From contig JABBOT010000080.1 in the NCBI GenBank assembly GCA_016165875.1, positions 48,504,032 through 48,568,031 of the forward strand: DNA of 64,000 nt, written 5' to 3'. The DNA is from Acanthopleura granulata (Eukaryota > Mollusca > Polyplacophora > Chitonida > Chitonidae). Every line of letters begins with the position of its first letter. The first letter of the stretch is position 1. The notes below the pieces were generated by a model. It did not search any database. It worked only from the letters and a program-made list of their open reading frames with translations, and was not told the origin of the DNA. Made by a program: the position numbers and the translations under genes. Positions 1 through 12,200 of the stretch are shown in pieces.

Positions 1-97
1 TAATATTGACTAAAGTGTATTATGGGCTCTACCTTGACCTTCACCTTGACCTCTGACCCGAGCCAAAACCTTTAACCTTTAACCCCGAGCAACTCAC
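1..97 (-). other. Start of next intron of the MEGF6-like gene
   Basis: Intronic by position, immediately 3' of the donor at 97. It holds short TGACCT and CCTTTAAC direct repeats on the plus strand and no exon. Confidence 0.7.
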
Positions 98-223
98 TTT
101 CCATACAGTGTTCGCCCTGTTTACCCGCTTCACAGGAACAAGCGCCAGTTTCAGGATGACAAGGACTGTCACCGCAGTGACAGCGATGGTTGCAATGGCG
201 ACCGTAACGACCGTGGTGACAAG
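98..223 (-). CDS. MEGF6: Exon: laminin-type EGF module (last exon in window)
   Basis: The acceptor is GATAATTCCAG and the donor a consensus GTGAGT; phase 1-1, 126 nt, residues 616-657. It encodes [31 protein letters not shown] and EHCMES, one MEGF-type EGF module. It is phase 1-1, as in the long C-terminal repeat series of MEGF6, so more modules are expected below base 1. The acceptor lacks a long pyrimidine tract. Confidence 0.92.
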
Positions 224-3200
224 CTGGAATTATCCAAGTTTGGGTGTTAAGATGTTTGTCGAAACCAATCCCAGCATGCTCCAGTCACCTGAGCTGGTTG
301 TGAAGTCTCTCACCGTCTCGTGCTGTCAGGGGTTATTTTAGTGCGGGAGTGTTCAGACGAATATTCCGCTCAAGGCCTACATACACCTGTTATTAGCCAT
401 GGACAGCTAGCGCTATAGCATCAGTGACACAGCATCTTACAACACCCACATACACTAACTGTATGCTCAGTGACATCTATAGTCATCAAGCTACCCATAG
501 TGCACTGCTCTGAGAACTGCATGCTGGGTAGATATTTTGATAGTACACAGTGTTCTTTCCTAGTGATATAGCAAATCCATACTACATGGTGTATACACAC
601 ACACATACATATATATATCCTCCAAAGGCATCTAAAACTAAGGCAGAGATATTCCTGATTTTGGAAACTCTTCAAACACATTCTGCTGTAATGCAAATAC
701 AAGTGTGCACTGTGCCATGAGGAGAATGTAGGTAGTAATATCCACAGTGTACCATGGACACACAGATCCATGCTACCAACACCCTGCATCTTACATCTAC
801 TTCTTTACCAAACCATTTATTTTCAGATGTTAGATTAGTCACAAACAATGAACTTATCCCTCAATGTTTTGGCTTCTTCATATGTAATCTGGCAAGTCTG
901 ACTGCTGAATGCTAGTGAAAGCTGAAAGTTATTATATATACCAATATTTTTTTATGATGTATAATTATACTCTTATGATTGGTCAAATGACTCAGAAATG
1001 ACATGGTTATGTTAACTCAGCTTCATTTCCCTCACAGCAGTAAAGCAAAGTGCCCATGTAAAGCGTTTCATTTTATTTTTTTTGTTCTACCTATATCAAA
1101 GAGGCAATAGTTAAGGATGCAAATACCAGTTCGGTTATGCAGGACTAGAGTGACGAGGTAGAGAAACGTAATCCGATACAGGCCCTACAGGAACATATTC
1201 GCACAAATGTATACTGAAACAATGGGTGCTAATTGATAATCACTCTGTGTATTCTACGGCCAAAATTACATGCACATAAAATACAGCTACATAGTTACTA
1301 TGTTTATTATCAATCACCAACAAATAGGTAAAGATGGTTTGAAATTCTGAGTGTGATCCTATGCCCACTAGATTTATCATTACATGTATCAAGGCAGCAC
1401 CCAACTTGAGCACAGAGAGTTGCAGAAAGGGTTATGTATTAAACAAACAGGACAGTATGTAAAGACAGCATGGTTAATCTTGAGCTTGTTTCTGCATGTA
1501 GCTGTAGCTCAGCGGGTCAAAGTCTTTAGCAAACCTTCAAAAAACTTCTACAAATGATAATGAATAGCCTGTGGAACAATGGAACAATCTTCAGAGGATA
1601 ATGGAACAGCCTACAGAGAACAATGGAACAGCCTACAGAGGACAATGGCATAGTCTGTGGAGAATAATGGAACAGCATGCAGAGGGTAATGGAATAGTCT
1701 GTAGAGGACAATGGAATAGTCTGTGAAGGATAATGGAACAACATGCAGAGGACAATGGAACAGTCTGTGGAAGATAATGGAATAGTCTGTAGAGGACAAT
1801 GGAACAGTCTGTGGAGGATAATGGAATAGTCTGTGGAGGATAATGGAACAGCATGTAGAGGACAATGGAATAGTCTGCAAAGGATAATGGTATAGTCTGT
1901 GGAAGATAATGGAACAGTCTGTAGAGGACAATGGAATAGTGTGAGGAGGATAATGGAACAGCATGTAGAGGACAATGGAATAGTCTGCAAAGGATAATGG
2001 TATAGTCTGTAGAGGATAATGGAAGAGTCTGTGGAGGATAATGGAACAACATGCAGAGGACAATGGAATAGTCTGCAACGGGTAATGGAATAGTCTGTAG
2101 AGGACAATGGAATAGTCTGTGGAAGATAATGGAATAGTCTGTAGAGGACAATGGAACAGCATGCAGAGGACAATGGAACAGTCTGCAAAGGATAATGGAA
2201 CAGTCTGTAGAGGACAATGGAAGAGTCTGTGGAGGATAATAGAACAGCATGCAGAGAACAATGGAACAGCATGCAGAGGACAATGGAATAGTGTGTGGAG
2301 GATAATGGAATAGTCTGCAAAGGATAATGGAATAGTCTGTTAAGGGATCTCAAGAGTACAGTTGAGTGGTGTGCTTATAATATACAGATATTGACAATAA
2401 TATTATGATGCAATGACAACATCAGATAAAGTAGTAATATATCAAGATGGCTGAGAAGGGAAGTAAATATCAGTGAGTACTGCTACCAATCAAAATAAAC
2501 GAAGACAAAGCAAAAACATAGAGTTAATAAAGCTACATATACCACACACACAAAAGTAGTTATATACAAAATGCTACAAATAAACTGTAAACAAATCAAA
2601 AGTTATATGACAATAAAGAATCATGTAAAAATTTAGAGACTTTAAAAATCACACAAAAATACTTTTTAAAAGATCTGGGGGATATTTATGAAATAGGAGT
2701 TTCAGGAAAAGATATTCATTGCAATTGCTGTTTTGATAATGATGATAATGAACAGATTTAGACAGAATTGCTTTCATATCAAGTGTAAGAATCAGGATTA
2801 AAACATACTTTACAAACTTTTGCAACACAAATTCTTTATAAAGTTATGAAACTGAAAACAAGGATTTGCCGCAAAGTGAAAATTGGGCAAACAATACTCT
2901 TACAAAGAAACTTACGCTGGTCACAATTTTCACCCGTTCTTCCTGCGGGACAATCTCTCAAACACGCCCCTGTCACATGATCGCATTTGACACCTTCAGG
3001 GCAGTTACAGGTGTATTTACAACTCTTCCCAAATTGGCCATGTTTGCAGGGCTTGTCACACCGCCGCCCACGGTAACCAGGTTTACAACGACAACGTCCA
3101 TGCTGTAAAAGTCAAATGGTAAAAATCACCACTGCACAAACCTTCACATATTTTGGTTTTATCTGCATTCAACAAAGAGAAAAGAAAAGAAAAAAGGCAC

Positions 3201-6200
3201 TTCCCTTTTCTAACCATCCAAATCAGTATGTCCCACCCAGGTCTGGCATGTTCACATCTAATCCCACCCAAGTCTGGCATGTTCACATCTTAATCCTACC
3301 CAGGTGTGGCATGTTCACGTCTAATCCCACCCAGGTCTGGCATGTTCACATCTAATCCCACCCAGGTGTGACATGTTCACATCTAATCCCACCCAGATCT
3401 GACATGGCCAAATCTAATCCCACCAAGGTCTAATATGTTCACATCTAATCCCACACATGTCTGGCATGTTCACAACTGCTCTCACCCAGGTCTAACATGT
3501 TCACATCTAATCCTACATAGGTCTGGCATATTCAAATCCCATCCCACCCATATCTATATCTACATTTCCCACCCAGACCTCAACAATTCTAATTTTCATC
3601 TCTCAACACAGGTTTCAAATTGCATACCACAAACCACATTTCCCACTAATACTTAAATTTTGATAATCCTCTACTGCAGATAACAGGTTTCACTGAAATC
3701 TAAGAAACTGACCAAATGTAGTGACAAAGCCATCACAAAATGAGGCTATAAAGTGGTGCAGCCAGTTTTATTAAGGAATAGTTTATTTTTGTTCAAATTT
3801 CAATCACTCTTACAGGTCTTCAGTTCTGCCTCATACTTCTATGAGGTTTCCATGCCCTGTGGTTGCCATGGTTACCTGAGGATAGCACCCGTTGGAGTTG
3901 GCCGCCTCACAGTCGCACTGTCTGACACAGTTGGGTCCCCAGGTGTTCACAGGGCAGCGCTGATTACAGGACGGCCCGAAGCGGCCCGCCTCACACTCAC
4001 AGAAACCAAACTGACGGTTACAGTGACCACTGGGGCAGGCCTGAGGGCAGGGCCGGCGGCAAGTCTCCCCATAGTAACCTGAAAATGACAAGCAATGACC
4101 ATGACAATCCATGTTCATAGCAACAAGGATATAAGAATCCATGTTCATAGCAACCAGGATAGAAGAATCCATGTTCATAGCAACAAGGATTTAAGAATCC
4201 ATGTTCATAGCAACAAGGATATAAGAATCCATGTTCATAGCAACAAGGATATTAGAATCCATGTTCATAGCAACAAGGATAGAAGAATCCATGTTCATAG
4301 CAACAAGGATATAAGAATCCATGTTCATAGCAACAAGGATATAAGAATCCATGTTCATAGCAACAAGAATATAAGAATCCATGTTCATAGCAACAAGGAC
4401 ATAAGAATCCATGTTCATAGCAACAAGGACATAAGAATCCATGTTCATAGCAACAAGGATATTAGAATCCATGTTCATAGCAACAAGGATAGAAGAATCC
4501 ATGTTCATAGCAACAAGGATTTAAGAATCCATGTTCATAGCAACAAGGATATAAGAATCCATGTTCATAGCAACAAGGATATTAGAATCCATGTTCATAG
4601 CAACAAGGATATTAGAATCCATGTTCATAGCAACAAGGATATAAGAATCTATGATCACAGTGATCACAACAGGGCCAAGCAATGCAAGACACTCATGGAC
4701 AAACATGGCACCTGCATCATTTGATACAATCAGAATTTTAATTGCATTAGAGAATGTCATTATGTTTCCTTAATTTCATGCTTTATTTTTTCAGTATGTT
4801 TGCTTTGTTATATGGGTGCCATGTTAGTAGGTAACCAATGAGGTGGGGTGGCTGAGGTGGGGTGGCAGGGGTGGGGTGGCAGGGGTGGGGGTTGAGAACA
4901 ACAACAGCCACAGAATACTGACAGTGACTGGAACTGTTCTTCTGTTCTTGCCTAGTTTACAGAACTGATATGTATTCATTACTGTAAAAGGTAGCAAAAG
5001 CTGATCATCATTATAAGTGAGGTAAAAATAAATGCCATACTACAACATGAAATAATTGGTCAGTAATAACAATAAGACAATTAGCCTCAGTTACCTGGGG
5101 GGCAGCCATCTTCACATCTCTCCCCTTCCACCCCAGGAGGGCACACACAGCGTCCATCTACAGGGTCACAACGTCCACCGTTCTGACAATTACAGATCCT
5201 GTTACACCCATCACCAAAGGTGCCCTGTCAGGAGAGAGAACAAGGAAAGGTGCCGGAGTGCCGCACTCAACTGGATTTCTCTACGTATATCTGGTACCAA
5301 TATTCAGTTCTTCTATTGATTTCAAAGTTCTTAATATAATTTCACAAGATGGACCATGTTCTTAATTAATTCAAAATATTATTAAGTTACATTCAATTTT
5401 AGACACCATAATTCAACTTTTGAGAAAGTACATCCAAATTACATTTAGTAGTCTCAGGGTAAAATATAAAATAAATGAAACATGGAAATTTTCTTCATCT
5501 TTTAAAAATTTAATACATGACAACAAAAAGAAAAATAAACTGAAGAACCAGGAAAAAAAATTTATGTGATTTAAGGGCATGGGTTTGCAATTTTATCAGA
5601 GAAACTTGTTGTTGAAACTGTCCAAAATGAATGTTTGTGAGGCATATAGCAGAAAACGAAGGCACTTTTATATACACAATAAGTGATCTTACTATGGGTG
5701 CAACATTGCTAAAGTGGCGTTAAGCCATAATCATTCATTTCTTTACATGTACTTGAAAACACAAAATGGCTGACCTCGTCGCAGGATTCATTACACAAGT
5801 GTCCTTTCCAGCCAGGCATGCAGACGCATCCCCGATTCATCTTGTCACAATGTCCACCATTGGCACAGCTCGCACAAGAGTACATGCAGTTTGGACCAAA
5901 TGTACCCTGGATGCACTCTGTTGTCAAGGGAACAAAACAGAATAACCACCAGGTGTCTTAACACAGTTCTGAACACATGTTCTCTCACTGATAAAGAATC
6001 AATAATCCACCATATTTTTAAAATCTGTCTTTAAATCCATTTTGGCCGACTACATACAATAGGTTATAAACATTAGACATGTATGTCCAGGACATGTCAC
6101 AATACATTAGACATGTATGTCCAGGACATGTCACAATACATTAGACATGTATATCCAGGACATGTCACAATACATTAGACATGTATGTCCAGGACATGTC

Positions 6201-9200
6201 ATAATACATTAGACATGTATGTCCAGGACATGTCACAACACAACCATCTCCAACCCCCACTGGCTCACCACAGCAATATCTATCTAAAATATAGCCTAAC
6301 ATCATGATCAGTATACTGATAAGACAATATATCAAAAGTTGTATAATAATAAACACAAAATTGGCAAAACGAGTCCATGAAGCACGAGTCACACGAAACC
6401 ACAGTGCGTAGTCTGAGTATCAGTGAACTCTCCCACAGGTGATATGTCATATCGGTGGAATTAAGGCAAGTGGTCAGGTGACCACGTATTGAGAGCAAGA
6501 GATACTGGGCATCTGGACAACTCTGTGCTTTGTTGATCCTTCCAATGACATGAGTATATGGGCTATGAGTATTAGCACACTATGTCTGTGTGTCTCTCCA
6601 CTAACCTCACCCGCCCAAAGGCTGTCAACATGGCAATGGTGCTCGCTGATCTAGCAATACATGTACACATGTTAAAGTCCAGACTAGAATTGATGGTCTA
6701 GTGTATGGGTGGAGGAAAGCATGCAGAGATAGCCCGGTGAAATTATAACACTGTTCCTTATCAAGTACCAGGGAGGTGTTGCCTACATAAAGCCACAGAG
6801 AATCAAAAACAATGTCAACATTTCACATTATTAGTACAGGGCTTCTGATATCACAACTTCTCACAAGGTTCACTAAACACTCTGTCAACAAGAGACCAAA
6901 CAGAAACCTTATACACCACTGAGACAATATATACATGCAGAATTTGATATGATAATGTGGCTATTGGCATGCATAGTATCACATGCCATATCATACACAT
7001 ATTTTGGGTTGATTTTTGATTTCTGATCAAATGTTTGCTTTTTGTACAGTTTATTACATTTTTATACTGTTCCGTAGATTCCCCACGCATCTAGATACAA
7101 TTACATTTTGATACTGTTTCATTGACTCCCCACGCATCTAGATACAATTACATTTTGATACTGTTTCATTGACTCCCCACGCATCTAGATACAATTACAT
7201 TTTGATACTGTTTCATAGACTCCCCACGCATCTAGATACAATTACATTTTTATACTGTTTCACTGACTCCCCACACATCTAGATACAATTACATTTTGAT
7301 ACTGTGTCATAGACTCCCCACACATCTAGATACAATTACATTTGTATACTGTTTCATTGACTCCCCACGCATCTAGATAAAATTACATTTTTATATTGTT
7401 TCACAGACTCCCCACACATCAAAATACAAAGTGTATTTAAATACTATAAATGCAACTACTTGTATCCAAGACACATAACATGTACTGTAATATTAAAAGC
7501 TGTTGGAACTAAGGTGTAGTCCAACGAATGGCCTAAAGCTCAATGATTTCTTAAATACTTTCCTGGACAGAAGATTGGCAAGATATCTTACAGGAACATA
7601 TTAGAGCAGCCAGAGATCTACCCAGGATCATGACTTGTAGTAAGAAAGCTTTGAACACATGAATGCAGGCCACCTACAAAGATCATACTTTGTACGTTGC
7701 CTAAAATAAAATGGAACACATCTGGAATATATCTGGAATACTGAGGGTGAGTGCATGTACAAAATGCCAGTGAATTTGGTGTAGAAACCGGACTGTGTAC
7801 AAATGTAGCTTTGAGACCGCACTGACAAAGCAGATTTGGCTTTAACCTTATTTCAATCTTTAAATCTCCTGTGGCTTCAAGATATGTCAAATACCAGTGC
7901 ATGCATGTAGTTAAAATCATTGCTTAAAGCTAGTTAGGATACTACATTTTAACAACAGGAAATTGGGCTGTAAAATGTACATGCCTTCAGTGTTTGTTCC
8001 AATATTATGACATAAAAATATAATATTCAGATTTCTCATAACACCACCCCACCCTCCCCCAAAGTTACTTCCCCTGGCATGCTGTGATCTTACTAAGAAG
8101 AGAGTCAGCGAATGATATCATTATAAGAAAAACGTGAGACATGTATTACAAATTTTGGAATACCTACATGTATGTATACACGTTTTATCTATTTATTTAT
8201 CTATTTGAATGGTGCTTTACGGCGTACTCATGGGTTTTATGACGTACTCATGGTGTTTTATGACGTACTCATGGTGTTTTATGACGTACTCATGGTGTTT
8301 TACGACGTACGAATATTTCATTCATACAACGGCAGACTGCATTGTTGTGGGAGGAAACCAGGAAAAGCCAGGGAAAATGCACGGCCATAAGTAGGTTGCT
8401 GGAGGACTTTCCCATGTGAGGCCGGAGAGGATGCCAGCATTACCTGGATTTGAACTCACAGTGATAGTATTGGTGATAGGTTACACTAGCACTCTAACCC
8501 CCTCAGCCAAGGATGCCTCTATACATATTTAAAAAAAAAATAGATAACCATATAGTACATACATGCATACATACACACACACTAATGGGTAATTAATTTT
8601 ACTGATGTATATGTATACTAGTTGGCATTACACTATAGTGTTTAGCCTTTTCTGAGACACACATTGTACATTGTAAAGTACATGAAAACATACATCTCAT
8701 AATAGAACATACAAATAAAACATGTAGGTGAAAACACTGACACATATACTGTAAATGTCTTTCTATTCGCGGGCATAAACTTTCGCAGATTTGGTAAGAA
8801 GACGCATTCGCGGGAATCAACTTTCGCGGATCTTAATAGAATTTTTTGACAACTGATAAACGAAAATCAACTTCAATACAGAAACGTCAAGTAATAAAAC
8901 AACTCGGGCATTCAAGTAACAATGTTATCATTTAAACTTGTTTGTAACTGTAAGATGTGACAAAAATTCTATACCATAACTTGATCAGACAATGGATGTT
9001 AATCCTCCTAAGCTTTTAATCTTTTGAAGGCTGTTAATCTTTATAAGACGAAGCCTTTAGCTGCTGTGTGAGGAAATATGCGTGTCACTCACTCCGGGAG
9101 ACGACAAAGGATTAAATGTGATATAAATAAGTCTCGCTGTTTAATTCTGAAATTGCATAGCACGTGCTGCCTGAAAATTAAAGTAAACGAAAGTACAGTC

Positions 9201-12200
9201 CGAAGAATGAAGGAAACCCCCTGCAGCATTTTTCGATCCCTTCCTAAGTCTACGACTGGTCATCCCTTACTAATCGGAAAGAAACTTGATGACATGGTGA
9301 GGGACTGGGTAAACAACGTCCGTTTGAGTGGCAGAATGAGAATTGTAATGGCAGCAGTGGAAGGCATTATTCTAAAGCAGGACAAAACTGCTGCACAGTT
9401 AACATCACTGAGACATGGACCCGATCTTTGCTTAGATGAATGGGATATGTGAAGAGAAAGGGCACAAAAAGATGTAAAGATTTTGCCAGAAGACTTTGAA
9501 CAGATGACAGAAACTTTCCTAAAAGTGTGTGTCTGACGTCATCAGTCAAAACAGCATCCCCCATGAACTTGTCATAAACTGGGACTAGAAGGGCCTCAGC
9601 ATGGTTCCCGCAGCACTGAAGCCAATTCATGCCCGGTGGATTATAAGGTATCACAACATAATCAGCAAGAGACGGGATTTGATTCAAGCTGGATTTGTGA
9701 AAGCTGAAATAAATTCTAATTAGGTATTTCTAATTAAAGTATTAGAACTGTAGTGCTTGTCAGTGAATTTAAAACTGTAGCGCATATATGAAACGCATGG
9801 GTTTTATATTTGATGACACTTATTTTCGCTGAAATGTGTTTGCTGCGAAATCCGCGAATGTTAGTACCACGCGAAAAAAAAGGCGTTTACAGTATATGTA
9901 TATCTCAAGAGGCATATTCCACGTAGCATCCAAGAATCACTCCAGTCCCCAGAGAAAGAATGTATTAATTTGGCAAACACAAGGATTTTGTGAAACAACA
10001 AAGCTTCACCCAAAAGCCAGTAACTACATAAATATCTCATCTCGGTGAAATACTGAAGTCCCGTGAGGCATAACAAGTACAATGTGCTTGAAACTGAGTG
10101 GTCCCACAAGGCATGGCATATACTGCGTGAAGGCACAAAGCTGTTCAGTGAAGTCCCACCTTATAGATGTGCTCCTCTGGCAGTATCAGCATTCAGGCAC
10201 TAGTACTTACCTACATCTACGCGAAAACTAACTGGGGTCCAGTTAGAACTCTTGCTCTTTAAAACAAGGTTTTGTCCTGAATGTTTTCAGCAGATACACA
10301 GAGTTTTTAATTCATCAAATACATACGAGAAAGAGACGTCTCGATGTTAAACTTCACACTTCTTAAACTTACTTTTTACATGCAAATCTGTGGTTAATCA
10401 ACTTCGTCACTATCAGACTGTGCTGATTATCATATTTAACTATCACAAATATGTTTAATATCATAAAATGAAATAATTCTACAGCTATTTATCGAAAACA
10501 TGAGCATGCCCCTAAAACAATGAATGTAGTTCAATATAACAATCATGCCTGGCTGAGTTACTATGTAACCCATATTAAATGCTCTTTTGACAGCCTACTT
10601 CAGAAAAGGCCTAACTTATTTCCTAAACAAGAAAAACAATCAGTCAAAGCAAAAAACGAAAAAACACTCCAACAAAAATGTGCATATGAAAAAAGATTTC
10701 ATTCATTTCAAAACTCTTATTAATTACCATAACAACTTTACTTGTCCATTAATCCAAAAGGGGAGACAACTATTACAAATCATGCTTAATCTCACAATAC
10801 CATACACCATGCTAACTCTGATGACATATTACCTGTCGTGTTTGTTTGATTATCTTCAGTTGAAACAAAAATAGCATCCATGCATGTAGCTCTTGGCAAG
10901 TCATTTATGTACAAAATCATGATTATTTACTGAAGACCATTTTCAATTCACAAATTAGTTTGTACATTTTCTTTCAATCGTAACAATTCCCCATGTGGAA
11001 CATTCCAGTTGGTTTCTTAGTCAAAAGCTGGCTCAATCTGTACAAGTAGTGTCACTTGACTGAGGAATAGACAATTGTCTTTCAGTGGAACAGTTTCTGT
11101 AGAAACTGTATATATTCGTTTGAACGCACGAAATTCACAACCCTGCACCAGGTAACTGACAAACTAAACTTTCATGTAATGAAACCTTACAACACCTTTT
11201 TAAGACGAACAAAACTCTCAACACCAGGCAAACTGAGTTACTTTTGTCATATTTGAAATTTCACGTCAAATACAGCAGTACGATTCAACCCACCTGTTTT
11301 GACTTTGCCCGGCAACTCGTGGGGTAGCTGGAGCTCGTAAGCGTCTGTGAGAGAGAGGATGGGACGTGCAGTGGTCTGGTAACGGATCTGGGGTTTGAGG
11401 TCGCCCCGATCGGGCACAATGTCGCCACGGGAGGGACCCCTCTCCACAGGCTCCAGGACAATACTTGTCAGTGCTGAGGAAAAGAAAAACGATACCACAA
11501 TATGTTAGTTCATGGCTCCAAATCATTATATAATGCAAAAAGAGCAATTCAACAATTTCTCTGGACCATTGATTCTAATTTGTGCTCACATTTAACTTTA
11601 TACCTGAAATATACAGCAGCAAATATAATAAAGTGAAGCAGTTCTGTAGGTGTAAATGTCATGACAACAAGCTTACAAACAGACAGACAGACTGTTGGAA
11701 CAAGAGACAATCCCATACCACAATACGAGTATAAAAAGTGGCAGCGACATGACAAAGAATTATGTTCTCCATACCGATACATCTTCGCAGGTCCGGCCCG
11801 AGTCTGAAGCCTGGTTTGCAGGTACACTGGAAGGAGCCTTCAGAGTTCACACAGACCTGCTGACATCCTCCGTTATCACTGCGACACTCATTGATGTCTG
11901 TGAAGGACAAACAGGTGCAGTGATTTCATTACATCAAAATGAATCCTTCTACAATGTGCAGTTCATGCCTTAACCGCTAGTTAAGGCATGATGATGTAGT
12001 CAAGGTCAGATGATGTAGTCAAGATAAGATGATGCAGTCAAGGTCAGATGATACAGTTAAGGTCAGATGATGCAGTCAAGGTCAGATCATGTAGTCAAGA
12101 TCAGATGATGCAGTCAAGGTCAGATAATGTAGTCAAGGTCGGATGATGCAGTCAAGGTCAGTTTGTGATGCAATCAAGGTGAGATGATGCAGTAAAGGTC

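Larger units (their letters stand above)
224..2915 (-). other. Intron (2.7 kb) with 22-bp minisatellite
   Basis: This intron lies between the 3102-2916 and 223-98 exons. It contains a short CA/TA microsatellite near 597-618 and the array at 1563-2342. The rest is AT-rich with no recognisable gene. Confidence 0.85.
4079..5094 (-). other. Intron (1.0 kb) with 30-bp minisatellite and G-rich tract
   Basis: More than half of this intron is the 4106-4655 array, which reaches almost to the 3' splice site. A G-rich tract lies at 4842-4892. Nothing else is recognised. Confidence 0.88.
5918..11293 (-). other. Intron (5.4 kb) rich in repeats
   Basis: This intron separates the linker exon from the first laminin-type EGF exon. 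It holds the 34-bp array (6070-6239), the 47-bp array (7050-7426), a SINE (8184-8519) and a decayed pogo-like transposon (about 8746-9896). The stretches 6240-7049, 7427-8183 and 9897-11293 are AT-rich with no recognised feature. Confidence 0.85.

Noticed and set aside
1526..2353. Long minus-strand open frames (up to 275 codons) repeating [18 protein letters not shown] peptides
   Set aside because: They arise from the 22-bp array, which lacks stops in all three minus frames; no splice sites, no start context, and all three frames are equally open.
4095..4724. 209-codon plus-strand frame of [10 protein letters not shown] repeats and its minus-strand counterparts
   Set aside because: Product of a 30-bp (multiple of three) intronic tandem array; both strands are open and neither has supporting gene structure.
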